Source of the DNA: Intestinibacillus sp964580155
GTDB lineage: Bacteria > Bacillota > Clostridia > Oscillospirales > Butyricicoccaceae
Direction: 5' to 3'
Length of the DNA: 34,377 nucleotides
Assembly: GCA_964580155.1 (NCBI GenBank)
Contig: CAZOJP010000022.1
Coordinates: 1 to 34,377, forward strand
Position 1 is the first letter of the stretch. The number at the start of each line of letters is the position of its first letter. Positions 8,054 to 16,041 of this stretch are shown one piece after another. The position numbers and the translations under genes were made by a program. Below the pieces are notes generated by a model that saw only the letters and a program-made list of their open reading frames with translations, did not search any database and was not told where the DNA came from.

Positions 8054-8084
8054 AAAAAGAGGGGACAGCATCAGCTGTTCCCTC
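8054..8084 (-). terminator. Rho-independent terminator of the Rep remnant
   Basis: On the minus strand GAGGGAACAGC and GCTGTCCCCTC form an 11-bp stem (one G-U) with a 4-nt loop, followed by TTTTT. It lies 7 bp after the stop of the Rep fragment. Confidence 0.8.
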
Positions 8085-8090
8085 CATCAA

Positions 8091-8348
8091 TTAAAACGGA
8101 AGTCCCTCATCGTCGTTGATTTCGGTAAAGCCAGACAACGCTTCTTGTACCGGAACAGGCTCGGCGTTGCAGCCTTCGGCGGTGTACTCGACCACATGGT
8201 GGATACGGCGCAGAAAAGCCTTCCATGTCAACGGCTCGTCCATCTGCACTCCGCGGTACTGATTTTCAAGCGGCACGTTTGATATGAGATACACCTTGGT
8301 GTAGCAGGCTTGACGGTTTGCATATCTGCACGGCAGCATTAGCGGGTA
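8091..8348 (-). pseudogene. 3' remnant of a plasmid-type Rep gene
   Basis: From about YPLMLPCRYANRQACYTKVY the minus frame reads on through LISNVPLENQYRGVQ, EPLTWKAFLRRIHHVVEYT and ends in an acidic tail DDEGLPF. This resembles the C-terminus of rolling-circle Rep/helicase proteins of small Firmicutes replicons. The N-terminal endonuclease and helicase parts are absent: upstream of ~8348 the DNA belongs to the opposite-strand S-layer-homology gene. The nominal ATG at 8370-8372 lies in that other gene and has no ribosome site. A terminator directly downstream supports a genuine gene end. Family assignment is from pattern memory. Confidence 0.55.
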
Positions 8349-10089
8349 TGAAGCGCTGGCGCTGTACAACATTCCCGGAAGCGGTGACAGCTATGAGATT
8401 ACCAACGTGCAGCGCACGCCCGCTGATTACGGCAGCGGGACCGGAACGGAAGGTGCAGATCAAATCCGCGGCCGTGGCACCGTGACCTTTACGGTTGCGC
8501 CGAAGGACCTTGGCGACAAGCAGGGCTATATGAGCACCCTGATCATCAACGGCTATGACTGCATCAAAGAAAGTGGCAGCTACGATGGCGGTACAATCAC
8601 CTCCGGCAAGAATGCGAATGGCACTTACACCATCACCATATCCAATGTGACAAAGGATATAACGGCTGTCATTGAAGCAAACAAGGTGGTGGTAAATAAC
8701 AATCCGACGGATTACCAGATGTCGGAGAGCGCAGCAGAAGCGCTTAAGACAACGCTGAAGGTTACGGAGGACGGAAACCTCGCCGCCGCAATTAAAGCAG
8801 CGCTCAACGTCAAGACGGAAAATGCCGAGGAGACGACGCATTATGATGTCACGCTGCAAAAATGGGATACGACTACCGGTGCTTGGACTCCGGTCACCAG
8901 TGTTGACGAATTCCCAGACGGCGGTTTGGATGTTGTGCTGCCCTATCCCGCAGGAGCGATTAGGGACGATAGCTACACCATCGCACATATGTACACCACC
9001 GAGGTTGGCGGACATACAATCGGCGATATCGAAACATTTACCCAAAACGGCGTAAAGAAGTATGAAGCCAAATCGAATGGACTACACATCCATGTTGACG
9101 GCCTGTCGCCCTTCGCCATCGGCTGGACGAAGAAGGCGGTTGTACCTACACCTACACCCATGCCTGGCGGCGGCGGTGGCGGTGGCGGCGGCGGGGCTGC
9201 GGCACACATCATTGACGCGGCGGCTGCCTCAGGTGGATCTATCTCACCGAGCGGAGCGGTTTCCGTGAAGGACGGCGAGAGCCAGACCTTTTTGATTGAA
9301 GCGGACACCGGCTATCTCCTTACCGATGTGCTGGTAGACGGCAAGAGCGTGGGTGCGGCGAGCAGCTACACCTTCGAGGCGGTCAGTGCAAGCCATACCA
9401 TCTCCGCAAGCTTTGCCCGCTATTTCTCCGCAGCCGAGACCGGCGTTGCCGATCGGTTGGATACGGAAACCCATATGGCTTACCTCGGTGGCTATACGGA
9501 CGGTAGCTTCGGGCCTGAGAACAACGTGAGCCGTGCCGAGGTTGCGCAAATGTTTTACCGTCTGCTTTTAGAGCAGAACGTGGAGAGCACCGGCACATAC
9601 AGTGATGTGCCCGTCAATGCCTGGTATGCGCAAGCCGTCAATACGCTGAGCTCCGCCGGCGTGATCCAAGGGGTGGGCGGCAATCGCTTCGCCCCCGACC
9701 GGGAAATCACGCGCGCAGAATTCCTTACCATCGCCATGCGCTTTGCCAAGGCGATCCCCGGCGGCGAAAAGGCATTCTCCGATGTCGCCCCTTCGGACTG
9801 GTACTACGCACAGATCAGCGGCGCGGCCCAGTATGGCTGGATTGGCGGCTATGCAGACGGCAGCTTTAAGCCCAACGCCGCGATCACCCGCGCAGAGGTA
9901 ACAACGATTGTCAACCGTATGCTCAATCGCAGTGCCGACACGAGCCATATGGATGCGCATGAGAAGCAGCTGCGGCTCTTCCCCGATGTAAAAAATACCT
10001 TCTGGGCCTACTACACAATCCTGGAGGCGACCAATTCCCATCATTATACGCTAGGCAATGGCAGGGAAACCTGGACCGGGCTGTATTGA
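8341..10089 (+). CDS. S-layer-homology surface protein, 5' end lost
   Basis: The coding sense is visible from 8341 (SGYEALALYNIPGSGDSYEI), but no start codon with a ribosome site exists; the first usable codon is GTG 8407 (560 residues). The N-terminal part is beta-rich Ig-like or bacterial-repeat sequence (GTVTFTVAPKDLGDKQGYM; ITAVIEAN), then a Pro/Gly linker with nine glycines at ~9170-9197, a second small beta domain (GGSISPSGAVSVKDGESQTF), and three SLH domains near the end (GYTDGSFGPENNVSRAEVAQ; YSDVPVNAWYAQAV; GYADGSFKPNAAITRAEVTT). SLH domains anchor proteins to wall polysaccharide. Without signal peptide the remaining gene is probably not expressed as a secreted protein. It abuts the Rep remnant, so an insertion/deletion likely removed the front. 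Confidence 0.8.
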   Translation, partial: SGYEALALYNIPGSGDSYEITNVQRTPADYGSGTGTEGADQIRGRGTVTFTVAPKDLGDKQGYMSTLIINGYDCIKESGSYDGGTITSGKNANGTYTITISNVTKDITAVIEANKVVVNNNPTDYQMSESAAEALKTTLKVTEDGNLAAAIKAALNVKTENAEETTHYDVTLQKWDTTTGAWTPVTSVDEFPDGGLDVVLPYPAGAIRDDSYTIAHMYTTEVGGHTIGDIETFTQNGVKKYEAKSNGLHIHVDGLSPFAIGWTKKAVVPTPTPMPGGGGGGGGGGAAAHIIDAAAASGGSISPSGAVSVKDGESQTFLIEADTGYLLTDVLVDGKSVGAASSYTFEAVSASHTISASFARYFSAAETGVADRLDTETHMAYLGGYTDGSFGPENNVSRAEVAQMFYRLLLEQNVESTGTYSDVPVNAWYAQAVNTLSSAGVIQGVGGNRFAPDREITRAEFLTIAMRFAKAIPGGEKAFSDVAPSDWYYAQISGAAQYGWIGGYADGSFKPNAAITRAEVTTIVNRMLNRSADTSHMDAHEKQLRLFPDVKNTFWAYYTILEATNSHHYTLGNGRETWTGLY

Positions 10090-10204
10090 GCACACCCTTA
10101 TAACCCGCAGGAAAGCGGCGACATTTATCTGACGTGCCTGCTGTAGCCACCTCAGGAATGTATTTCATTTTACAAGCGAATCATTCAAACTGCGCCATGT
10201 AGAA

Positions 10205-10298
10205 AACCCTCCAATAAAGATTATTTAAAATTCATCGGTAATCGTTCTGCTGTATGCTGAACAACTGTGAATTTTGTAAACATCTTTATTGGAGGGTT
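10205..10298. repeat. 94-bp palindromic element (MITE-like or structured RNA)
   Basis: Perfect 17-bp inverted ends AACCCTCCAATAAAGAT (10205-10221) and its reverse complement (10282-10298) enclose a second inverted pair AAAATTCA / TGAATTTT and an inner pair GTTCTGC / GCTGAAC (one mismatch), so the whole unit can fold as one long interrupted hairpin. No target-site duplication is obvious and no protein is encoded. It lies between the ends of two convergent genes. The surrounding stretch 10090-10342 holds nothing else recognisable. Confidence 0.6.
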
Positions 10299-10342
10299 GC
10301 TATCATATGGGCGTGTTTGCATTCAATCAATGTGGGAGTTGA

Positions 10343-10375
10343 AAGTGCCCTGCCGAAACAGTCAGCAGGGCACTT
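10343..10375 (-). terminator. Hairpin downstream of the small hypothetical gene
   Basis: Arms AAGTGCCCTGC and GCAGGGCACTT pair perfectly over 11 bp with an 11-nt loop, five bases beyond the minus-strand stop codon. The T tract is poor, so termination strength is uncertain. Confidence 0.55.
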
Positions 10376-10379
10376 CGGA

Positions 10380-10568
10380 TTATTGGGAAATCAGGTCATA
10401 AAGCACACACTCATCTGCAATTTTCTGTGCCAGCTCGGATAATCGAATGCGTTCCATTGCGTCATCCGGCATAGGGTGCATTTTCAGACAATCGGCACGA
10501 ATACGCTCCGCCATCACAAAGGCTGCCTTGTCAATTTTAATGTTGGGATATAATAACCCATCAATCAC
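10380..10568 (-). CDS. Small hypothetical protein, probably a 5'-truncated remnant
   Basis: GTG at 10566-10568 opens 62 residues rich in charged helix (IKIDKAAFVMAERIRADCLK; DAMERIRLSELAQKIADECV). The frame stays open upstream with protein-like sequence (LASFEFEYTVIDGLLYPN) into the end of the ABC exporter gene, and no ribosome site precedes any start. This looks like the tail of a longer gene whose front was lost when it was joined to the exporter operon. The family is not recognised. A hairpin directly after the stop supports a true gene end. Confidence 0.4.
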   Translation of the reverse strand: MIDGLLYPNIKIDKAAFVMAERIRADCLKMHPMPDDAMERIRLSELAQKIADECVLYDLISQ

Positions 10569-10636
10569 GGTGTACTCAAATTCAAAACTCGCCAGAAAGC
10601 AAAGCGATGGCGGCTTGCCTCTATGCGCAGGACCTT

Positions 10637-12565
10637 TTATTCAAGCTCAAACGCGCCCGTATAGAGCTGATAATACTTTCCTTTTTCCTCGATCAGCTGC
10701 TCATGGGTGCCGCGCTCGATGATGCGGCCCATCTCGAGCACCATGATGACGTCGGAGTTTTGCACGGTGGACAGGCGGTGCGCGATGACAAAGACGGTTC
10801 GGCCCTTCATCAGGGCATCCATGCCCTCTTGCACAATCGACTCGGTTCGGGTGTCAATCGACGAGGTGGCCTCGTCCAGAATCATAACGGGCGGATCGGC
10901 CACCGCGGCGCGTGCAATGGAAATAAGCTGCCGCTGACCCTGCGAAAGGCCGCTGCCGTCGCCCTTCAAAACGGTTTGGTATCCCTTCGGCAGCATGCGG
11001 ATAAAGCCGTCGGCATTGGCGAGCTTTGCGGCCGCAATGCACTCCTCATCCGTGGCATCCAGCTTGCCGTAGCGGATATTGTCCATGACGGTGCCCGTGA
11101 ACAGGTTGACGTCCTGCAGCACGATGCCAAGGGAGCGGCGCAGATCGGCCTTTTTGATTTTGTTGATGTTGATTCCGTCGTACCGGATTTTGCCGTCCGC
11201 GATGTCGTAAAAGCGGTTGATGAGGTTGGTAATCGTGGTTTTTCCTGCACCGGTCGCGCCGACAAAGGCGACCTTTTGGCCGGGCTCGGCATAAAGCGTG
11301 ATGTTGTGCAGCACGGCCTTGTTTTCCTCATAGCCGAAGTCCACGTCGAAAAAGCGGATGTCGCCGCAAAGCGGCGTATAGGTCACGCTTCCGTCGCTAT
11401 GGGGATGCTTCCACGCCCAGCAGTCGGTCCGATTTGCACATTCTGTGATTTCTGCGCCTTCCATTTTGGCGTTCACAAGGGTGACATAGCCCTCGTCCTG
11501 CTCGCTTTCCTCGTCCATCAGCTCAAAAATTCTGGACGCGCCGGCAAGCGCCATCACCACCATGTTAAACTGCATGGAAACCTGGCCGATGGGGTTTATA
11601 AAGGAGCGGGACAGGGTGAGGAAGGAGATGATGGTGCCGATCGTCAGAGGCTGGATGCCGGTGAGACTCAAATTCGGCAGACCGGCGATGCCCGCCGCGC
11701 CGCCGACGATCGCCACCAGCACATAGAGCAGATAGCCCATGTTGCCGACGACCGGCATCGTGATATTGCCGTAGGTGTTGGCTTCGGCGGCGCAGCGGCA
11801 CAGCTCATCATTGCGCTTGTCGAAAGCCTCCTCGGCCTGCTCCTCGTGGCAAAAGACCTTGATGACCTTTTGGCCGTTGATCATTTCCTCGATATAGCCG
11901 TTGACATCGCCCAGCGACCGCTGCTGCTTCATAAAGAAGGAGCCGCTTCGGCCGACCAGGAACTGAATCACCTTGAGCAGCGCGACCGCAAACACCGCGA
12001 CAAAAGCCGCCAGCCCCACGCTTAAATAAAGCATGGCGATGAAGGACGCCACCACCGTGACGATGGAGGACAGCATCTGCGGCAAGCTCTGGGAGATGGC
12101 CTGACGCAGGGTGTCCGTATCGTTTGTATAGCGGCTCATAATGTCGCCGTGCGCGTGGGTGTCAAAATAGCGGATCGGCAGGCTTTGCATATGGGTGAAC
12201 ATTTTGTCGCGGATCTGCTTGAGCGTGCCCTGCGCGATGACCACCATCGTCCGGTTGTAAAACAGGGTGGAAAGCACGCCGACCGTATAGATGACCGCCA
12301 TGACCGAGAGCGCCTTGATGAGCTCGGTCAGCACGGGGTTTGCCTGCCCGACCAGCGGAAGAATGCACCGGTCAATCAGCACCTTCAGGAACAGCGAGGT
12401 TGCGGCGCTCGCGGCCGCGCTGAGCAGGATGCAAACGGCAACGAAAATAAGCTGTACCCTGTATGCGGTCATGTAGGAGAGCAGTCTTTTAATCGTGCCC
12501 GGCTTAAAGCGCTGTGCCGGCCGTCTGTTCATTCCCGCGCCTTTTTCTGTGGATGTTTTATGCAT
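10637..12565 (-). CDS. Heterodimeric ABC exporter, second half (membrane-ATPase fusion)
   Basis: The 642-residue product starts at ATG 12563-12565 (MHKTSTEKGAG), overlapping the stop of the partner gene by eight bases (ATGCATAA); 65 further upstream in-frame codons lie inside the partner and are not used. Six membrane segments fill ~30-350 (RLLSYMTAYRVQLIFVAVCI; FIAMLYLSVGLAAFVAVFAV). Walker A is GATGAGKTT, signature LSQGQRQLISIARA, Walker B VMILDEATSSID and the switch His in IAHRLST. An insert between domains (ECANRTDCWAWKHPHSDGSV) is typical of this clostridial subgroup. Together with the partner it forms a multidrug- or lipid-type exporter; the substrate is unknown. Confidence 0.93.
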   Translation of the reverse strand: MHKTSTEKGAGMNRRPAQRFKPGTIKRLLSYMTAYRVQLIFVAVCILLSAAASAATSLFLKVLIDRCILPLVGQANPVLTELIKALSVMAVIYTVGVLSTLFYNRTMVVIAQGTLKQIRDKMFTHMQSLPIRYFDTHAHGDIMSRYTNDTDTLRQAISQSLPQMLSSIVTVVASFIAMLYLSVGLAAFVAVFAVALLKVIQFLVGRSGSFFMKQQRSLGDVNGYIEEMINGQKVIKVFCHEEQAEEAFDKRNDELCRCAAEANTYGNITMPVVGNMGYLLYVLVAIVGGAAGIAGLPNLSLTGIQPLTIGTIISFLTLSRSFINPIGQVSMQFNMVVMALAGASRIFELMDEESEQDEGYVTLVNAKMEGAEITECANRTDCWAWKHPHSDGSVTYTPLCGDIRFFDVDFGYEENKAVLHNITLYAEPGQKVAFVGATGAGKTTITNLINRFYDIADGKIRYDGININKIKKADLRRSLGIVLQDVNLFTGTVMDNIRYGKLDATDEECIAAAKLANADGFIRMLPKGYQTVLKGDGSGLSQGQRQLISIARAAVADPPVMILDEATSSIDTRTESIVQEGMDALMKGRTVFVIAHRLSTVQNSDVIMVLEMGRIIERGTHEQLIEEKGKYYQLYTGAFELE

Positions 12566-14309
12566 GGAGCGTGCCCCCCTTGTTCTGAGATTCGTAGACC
12601 TCTCTGTAAATATCGCAGGTTTGGAGCAGGTCGTCATGCGCGCCGACCGCGTAGACCTTGCCATCGTGGAGCACGATGATTTGATCCGCGTCCTGCACCG
12701 AGGAAACGCGCTGCGCGATGATGATTTTGGTGGTATCCGGCAGATCCTCCTTGAAGGCATGGCGGATGAGCTTGTCGGTTTTGGTGTCCACCGCGCTGGT
12801 GGAGTCGTCCAAAATGAGGATTTTAGGCTTTTTCAGCAGGGCGCGCGCGATGCACAGCCGCTGCTTTTGGCCGCCGGAGACGTTGCTGCCGCCCTGCTCG
12901 ATATAGGTGTCGTACTGATCGGGGAAATTCCGAATAAAGTCGTCCGCCTGGGCGAGCTTGCACGCGTGGATCATCTGCTCGTCTGTGGCGTTTTCATCGC
13001 CCCAGCGGAGATTGTCCCGGATGGTGCCGGAGAACAGCTCGTTCTTTTGCAGCACCATGGCAACCTGATTGCGCAGCGATTCAATGTCATATTCCCGCAC
13101 ATCCACGCCGCCGACCAGCACCCGGCCGCGCGCGGCATCATAAAGCCGCGGAATGAGCTGGACAAGGCTGGATTTTGACGAGCCGGTGCCGCCCAGAATG
13201 CCCACCGTCTGTCCGGACGCGATGGAAAGATCGATCCCGTCCAAAACCGGCTTATCCGCTTCCTTTGAATAGGAAAAGGTGACGTTTTCAAAGCGGATGG
13301 AGCCGTCCTTCACGGTGTGAATCGGGTTTTCTCCGTTTTGCAGGTCGCTTTCCTCATTGATGATTGCCGCGATGCGCTCTGCGGAGGCGCGCGCCATGAT
13401 CACCATGACAAATACCATGGAAAGCATCATGAGGCTCATGAGAATCTGCATGGTGTAGGTGATGAGGGTGGTCAGCTCGCCTGTGGACAGCCCGAGCACC
13501 GGATCGTTCCCAAACGCGATGATCTCCCGCGCGCCGAACCAGGCGAGCAAAAGAATACATACATTGAGGCAGAACTGCATCAGCGGCATGTTAAACGCCA
13601 GCCTTTTTTCCGCCGCGGAAAAGTCCTCGAAGATGGACTGCGAAATCGCTTCAAACTTTTTTTCTTCGTGCTCCTCGCGGATGTAGGATTTTACGACCCG
13701 AATGCCGTGCAGGTTTTCCCCGACGACGCTGTTGAGCTGATCATAGGTGCGGAACACGCGCTTGAAAAGCGGATGGACGTGCAGCATAATCATGACAATC
13801 CCGATGCCGAGCACCGGAATGACGGCAAGGAAAATAAGCGACAGCTTTGCATCGATCCGGAAGCAGAAAACCAGCGCAAAAATCATCATCAGCGGCGCGC
13901 GCACGCCCAGACGAATCAGCATTTGGTATGCGTTTTGCACATTGGTGACGTCGGTGGTCAGCCGGGTGACGATGCTTGCGGAGGAGAACTTGTCAATGTT
14001 GGAAAACGAGAACTTTTGCACATTGTAAAACATATCCCGGCGCAGGTTTCGCGCTAGTCCTGTGGAGGCCACCGCCGCGTTGCGTCCGGAGAGCACACCC
14101 GCCGCCAAGGAAAGCATGGCGGCGGCAACCATCACAAGCCCCATGCGCAGGACATAGGGCATATTGCTCTGGCTGATGCCGTAGTCAATCATATATGCCA
14201 TCAGGGTGGGGATGAGGATTTCCAGTATGGATTCCAACGCGACAAACACCGAGGTGAGGATGGAAGCCTTTTTGAATTGCCGTATACCGGCGGCAAGTGT
14301 TTTTAGCAT
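12558..14309 (-). CDS. Heterodimeric ABC exporter, first half (membrane-ATPase fusion)
   Basis: The 583-residue product starts at MLKTLAAGIRQFKK with AGAAAGGAAA seven bases before. The transmembrane domain covers ~1-320 (ALESILEILIPTLMAYMIDY). In the ATPase, Walker A reads GGTGSSKSS instead of GxxGxGKS/T (Ser for the last Gly), signature VSGGQKQRLCIARA, Walker B ILILDDSTSAVD with Asp where the catalytic Glu is usual, and IAQRVSS with Gln where the switch His is usual. Such D and Q replacements mark the degenerate site half of heterodimeric exporters; the partner encoded downstream has E and H. The MarR gene 58 bp upstream probably heads the operon. Confidence 0.93.
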   Translation of the reverse strand: MLKTLAAGIRQFKKASILTSVFVALESILEILIPTLMAYMIDYGISQSNMPYVLRMGLVMVAAAMLSLAAGVLSGRNAAVASTGLARNLRRDMFYNVQKFSFSNIDKFSSASIVTRLTTDVTNVQNAYQMLIRLGVRAPLMMIFALVFCFRIDAKLSLIFLAVIPVLGIGIVMIMLHVHPLFKRVFRTYDQLNSVVGENLHGIRVVKSYIREEHEEKKFEAISQSIFEDFSAAEKRLAFNMPLMQFCLNVCILLLAWFGAREIIAFGNDPVLGLSTGELTTLITYTMQILMSLMMLSMVFVMVIMARASAERIAAIINEESDLQNGENPIHTVKDGSIRFENVTFSYSKEADKPVLDGIDLSIASGQTVGILGGTGSSKSSLVQLIPRLYDAARGRVLVGGVDVREYDIESLRNQVAMVLQKNELFSGTIRDNLRWGDENATDEQMIHACKLAQADDFIRNFPDQYDTYIEQGGSNVSGGQKQRLCIARALLKKPKILILDDSTSAVDTKTDKLIRHAFKEDLPDTTKIIIAQRVSSVQDADQIIVLHDGKVYAVGAHDDLLQTCDIYREVYESQNKGGTLHA

Positions 14310-14367
14310 GCGTGTGTTTCCTTTCTGTTTGTGAATTTAAGAAAGAGTTTGCCCGTCCGGCATAAGC

Positions 14368-14802
14368 TCAGTCAAGGTTGCGCTTCATTTTCCGAATGCA
14401 GACGTAGAGAAGCTCCAGCTCCTCGAGCGTCAGGCCTTTTGTCAGAATGCCTTCAAACTCCTTGGCATTTTCAATCATCTGCGCACTGATTTTGCGCGAT
14501 TTTTCCGTCAGGGACAGCCGCTTGAGTCGGGCATCGTGCGGCACGCTTTCGCGCGTGATCAGCCCCTTTTTCTCCATTAGGATGAGCACCTTGGAGGTGG
14601 TGGAGCGGGTGATGGAGAACTCCTCCTCCAAATCTTTTTGATAGATTTCCCTGTCCGCATTCGCCGCGAGAAACCCGATAATCCAGGCGTTGGTCGCGGT
14701 GATGCCGTCCTCCTGCGTCCGCTCGGACGCGTTTTCGATTTTGCGCATAATCAGGTTGTTGAGGGAGCGGATTTCGCACCCAATCGGAGGTATTCCGTCC
14801 AT
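14368..14802 (-). CDS. MarR-family regulator of the ABC exporter operon
   Basis: The 144-residue product starts at MDGIPPIGCEIRSLNN behind AAAGGAGG. The winged-helix core is IYQKDLEEEFSITRSTTSKV, LILMEKKGLITRESV and the wing HDARLKRLSLTEKS, with long dimerisation helices at both ends. Gene order MarR, then two exporter halves on one strand, is the common autoregulated drug-efflux arrangement: the repressor would release its operator when bound by a toxic compound. A consensus promoter overlapped downstream by an inverted repeat lies immediately before the gene. Confidence 0.92.
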   Translation of the reverse strand: MDGIPPIGCEIRSLNNLIMRKIENASERTQEDGITATNAWIIGFLAANADREIYQKDLEEEFSITRSTTSKVLILMEKKGLITRESVPHDARLKRLSLTEKSRKISAQMIENAKEFEGILTKGLTLEELELLYVCIRKMKRNLD

Positions 14803-14828
14803 TTTTGCGCCTCCTTTTTGGTAAAATG

Positions 14829-14888
14829 ATGTAGCATGTCGGACTGTTGCATGCGATACATTGTACCGCGCCGGATGCGGTTTGTCAA
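14829..14888 (-). promoter_or_regulatory. Consensus promoter and probable MarR operator
   Basis: On the minus strand TTGACA (14883-14888) and TACAAT (14860-14865) are separated by 17 bp. Starting at the -10, ATGTATCGCATG (14850-14861) and CATGCTACAT (14829-14838) form an imperfect inverted repeat covering the expected transcription start, a typical repressor position. Confidence 0.75.
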
Positions 14889-14989
14889 TCGGAATAATGA
14901 GAAGATTGTGTGAAGATTATGAGAACATTGCGTGCCTGTCGGGGTTCCGGCGGCATCCGCGAAAATAAATGAGGTCTGCTCGTCAGATC

Positions 14990-15032
14990 AAAGCGCGCCC
15001 TCAAGGTTTGACCGCCTTGAGGGCGCGCTTTT
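14990..15032. terminator. Strong hairpin terminator after the pyridoxal kinase gene
   Basis: AAAGCGCGCCCTCAAGG and its exact complement form a 17-bp stem with an 8-nt loop, T/A runs on both sides. It lies 25 bp beyond the minus-strand kinase stop. Confidence 0.85.
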
Positions 15033-15057
15033 GGGAATCCGCGAAAAAACCGGCCTC

Positions 15058-15882
15058 TCATTTCTCCCACAGCCGGCGCAGCAGCGGCTCAAACTGCACG
15101 CCGTGCAGCCTATCCGTGCCCTGTGCGGCGGTATAGGCAATGCAGTCGCGCACGAACGAGGCGGCGCGCGCCGCCGCATCCGCGAGCTTGTCGCCGCGCA
15201 GCAGTCCGCCGAGCAGCACCGAGGCAAAAAGATCGCCCGTGCCGGGATAATATGCCGGAATCCGAGCATGCTCAAAAAAGGCGAGCTGAGCATGCTCACA
15301 GCACAGCACCCCGACCGTGCCGCTGCCGCCGTCCACCCCGGTGAGCACGACGCGCGCGTCATAGGTCGCTTCGAGCGCGCGCACCCAGTCCGCGGTTTCG
15401 CGCGCGTCCGCCGGCAGGGCGCGCACATCGCGGCCGAGCAGGAGGGCGGCTTCGGTCAGGTTGGGGGTGATAACCGAGGCCAAATGGCACAGCTCGCCCA
15501 TGCGGCGGCACATTTTCGAAGTGTAGGTGCGGTAAATTTCGCCGTTGTCGCCCATGACCGGATCGACGAGCACGATGCTCTCCGGCGCGCGCAGATGCAA
15601 AATGGCCTGCGCCACGCTGTCAATCTGCGGCTCACTGCTCAAAAAACCCGAATAGACCGCCTCGAATTGCAGCCCCAGCCGCTCATACTGCGCGAGTGCC
15701 GGCGGCACATCCGCGGTCAAGTCGTGCACATGGTAGTCCTCGATTGCCGTATGGGTCGAGAAAACCGCGGTCGGCACGGGCACGCACTGGTGCCCCATCG
15801 CGCTTGTCACCGCGATGATAGGCACGAGCGAGGACCGTCCGAAGCCCGACAAATCGTGGAGCGCTAAAATCTTTTTCTGCAT
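15058..15882 (-). CDS. pdxY: Pyridoxamine/pyridoxal kinase
   Basis: This 274-residue ribokinase-fold protein starts at MQKKILALHDLSGFGRSSLV after GAAGGAAG. Characteristic blocks are GFGRSSL and TAVFSTHTA near the substrate pocket, VLVDPVMGDNGEIY, ITPNLTEAALL, and the anion-hole/catalytic base block YYPGTGDLFASVLLG, whose Asp would deprotonate the vitamer 5'-OH. It phosphorylates pyridoxal, pyridoxamine or pyridoxine with ATP to refill the PLP pool. It stands alone, with its own terminator. PdxY-like annotation is preferred over ThiD because of the length and the DNGEIYRTY block; substrate preference is inferred. Confidence 0.88.
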   Translation of the reverse strand: MQKKILALHDLSGFGRSSLVPIIAVTSAMGHQCVPVPTAVFSTHTAIEDYHVHDLTADVPPALAQYERLGLQFEAVYSGFLSSEPQIDSVAQAILHLRAPESIVLVDPVMGDNGEIYRTYTSKMCRRMGELCHLASVITPNLTEAALLLGRDVRALPADARETADWVRALEATYDARVVLTGVDGGSGTVGVLCCEHAQLAFFEHARIPAYYPGTGDLFASVLLGGLLRGDKLADAAARAASFVRDCIAYTAAQGTDRLHGVQFEPLLRRLWEK

Positions 15883-15969
15883 ACCGCACTTCCTTCTCTA
15901 CTTGCTATCTCTCTATTTTACTACGGCGGCGCGATTTTTTCCATGCTCTTTTTTCGCGCGCCGTTTCAC

Positions 15970-15998
15970 TTGTCAATCGCCGCATTTAATGGTAACAT
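15970..15998 (+). promoter_or_regulatory. Sigma-A-type promoter of the GHL10 gene
   Basis: TTGTCA (15970-15975) and TAACAT (15993-15998) with a 17-bp spacer lie 44 bp before the start codon at 16042. Confidence 0.6.
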
Positions 15999-16041
15999 AA
16001 ACATGATAGAGAACATTTTTCCGCCCGAGAGAGGAGCCCCC

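Noticed and set aside
10087..10146. Possible TGA readthrough after the first SLH protein (18 more codons)
   Set aside because: SLH proteins normally end near ETWT-L-, so the stop looks natural and the extension shows no family pattern.
10607..12025. 472-residue plus-strand ORF opposite the ABC exporter
   Set aside because: His/Asp-rich shadow of the ATPase gene with no recognisable domain.
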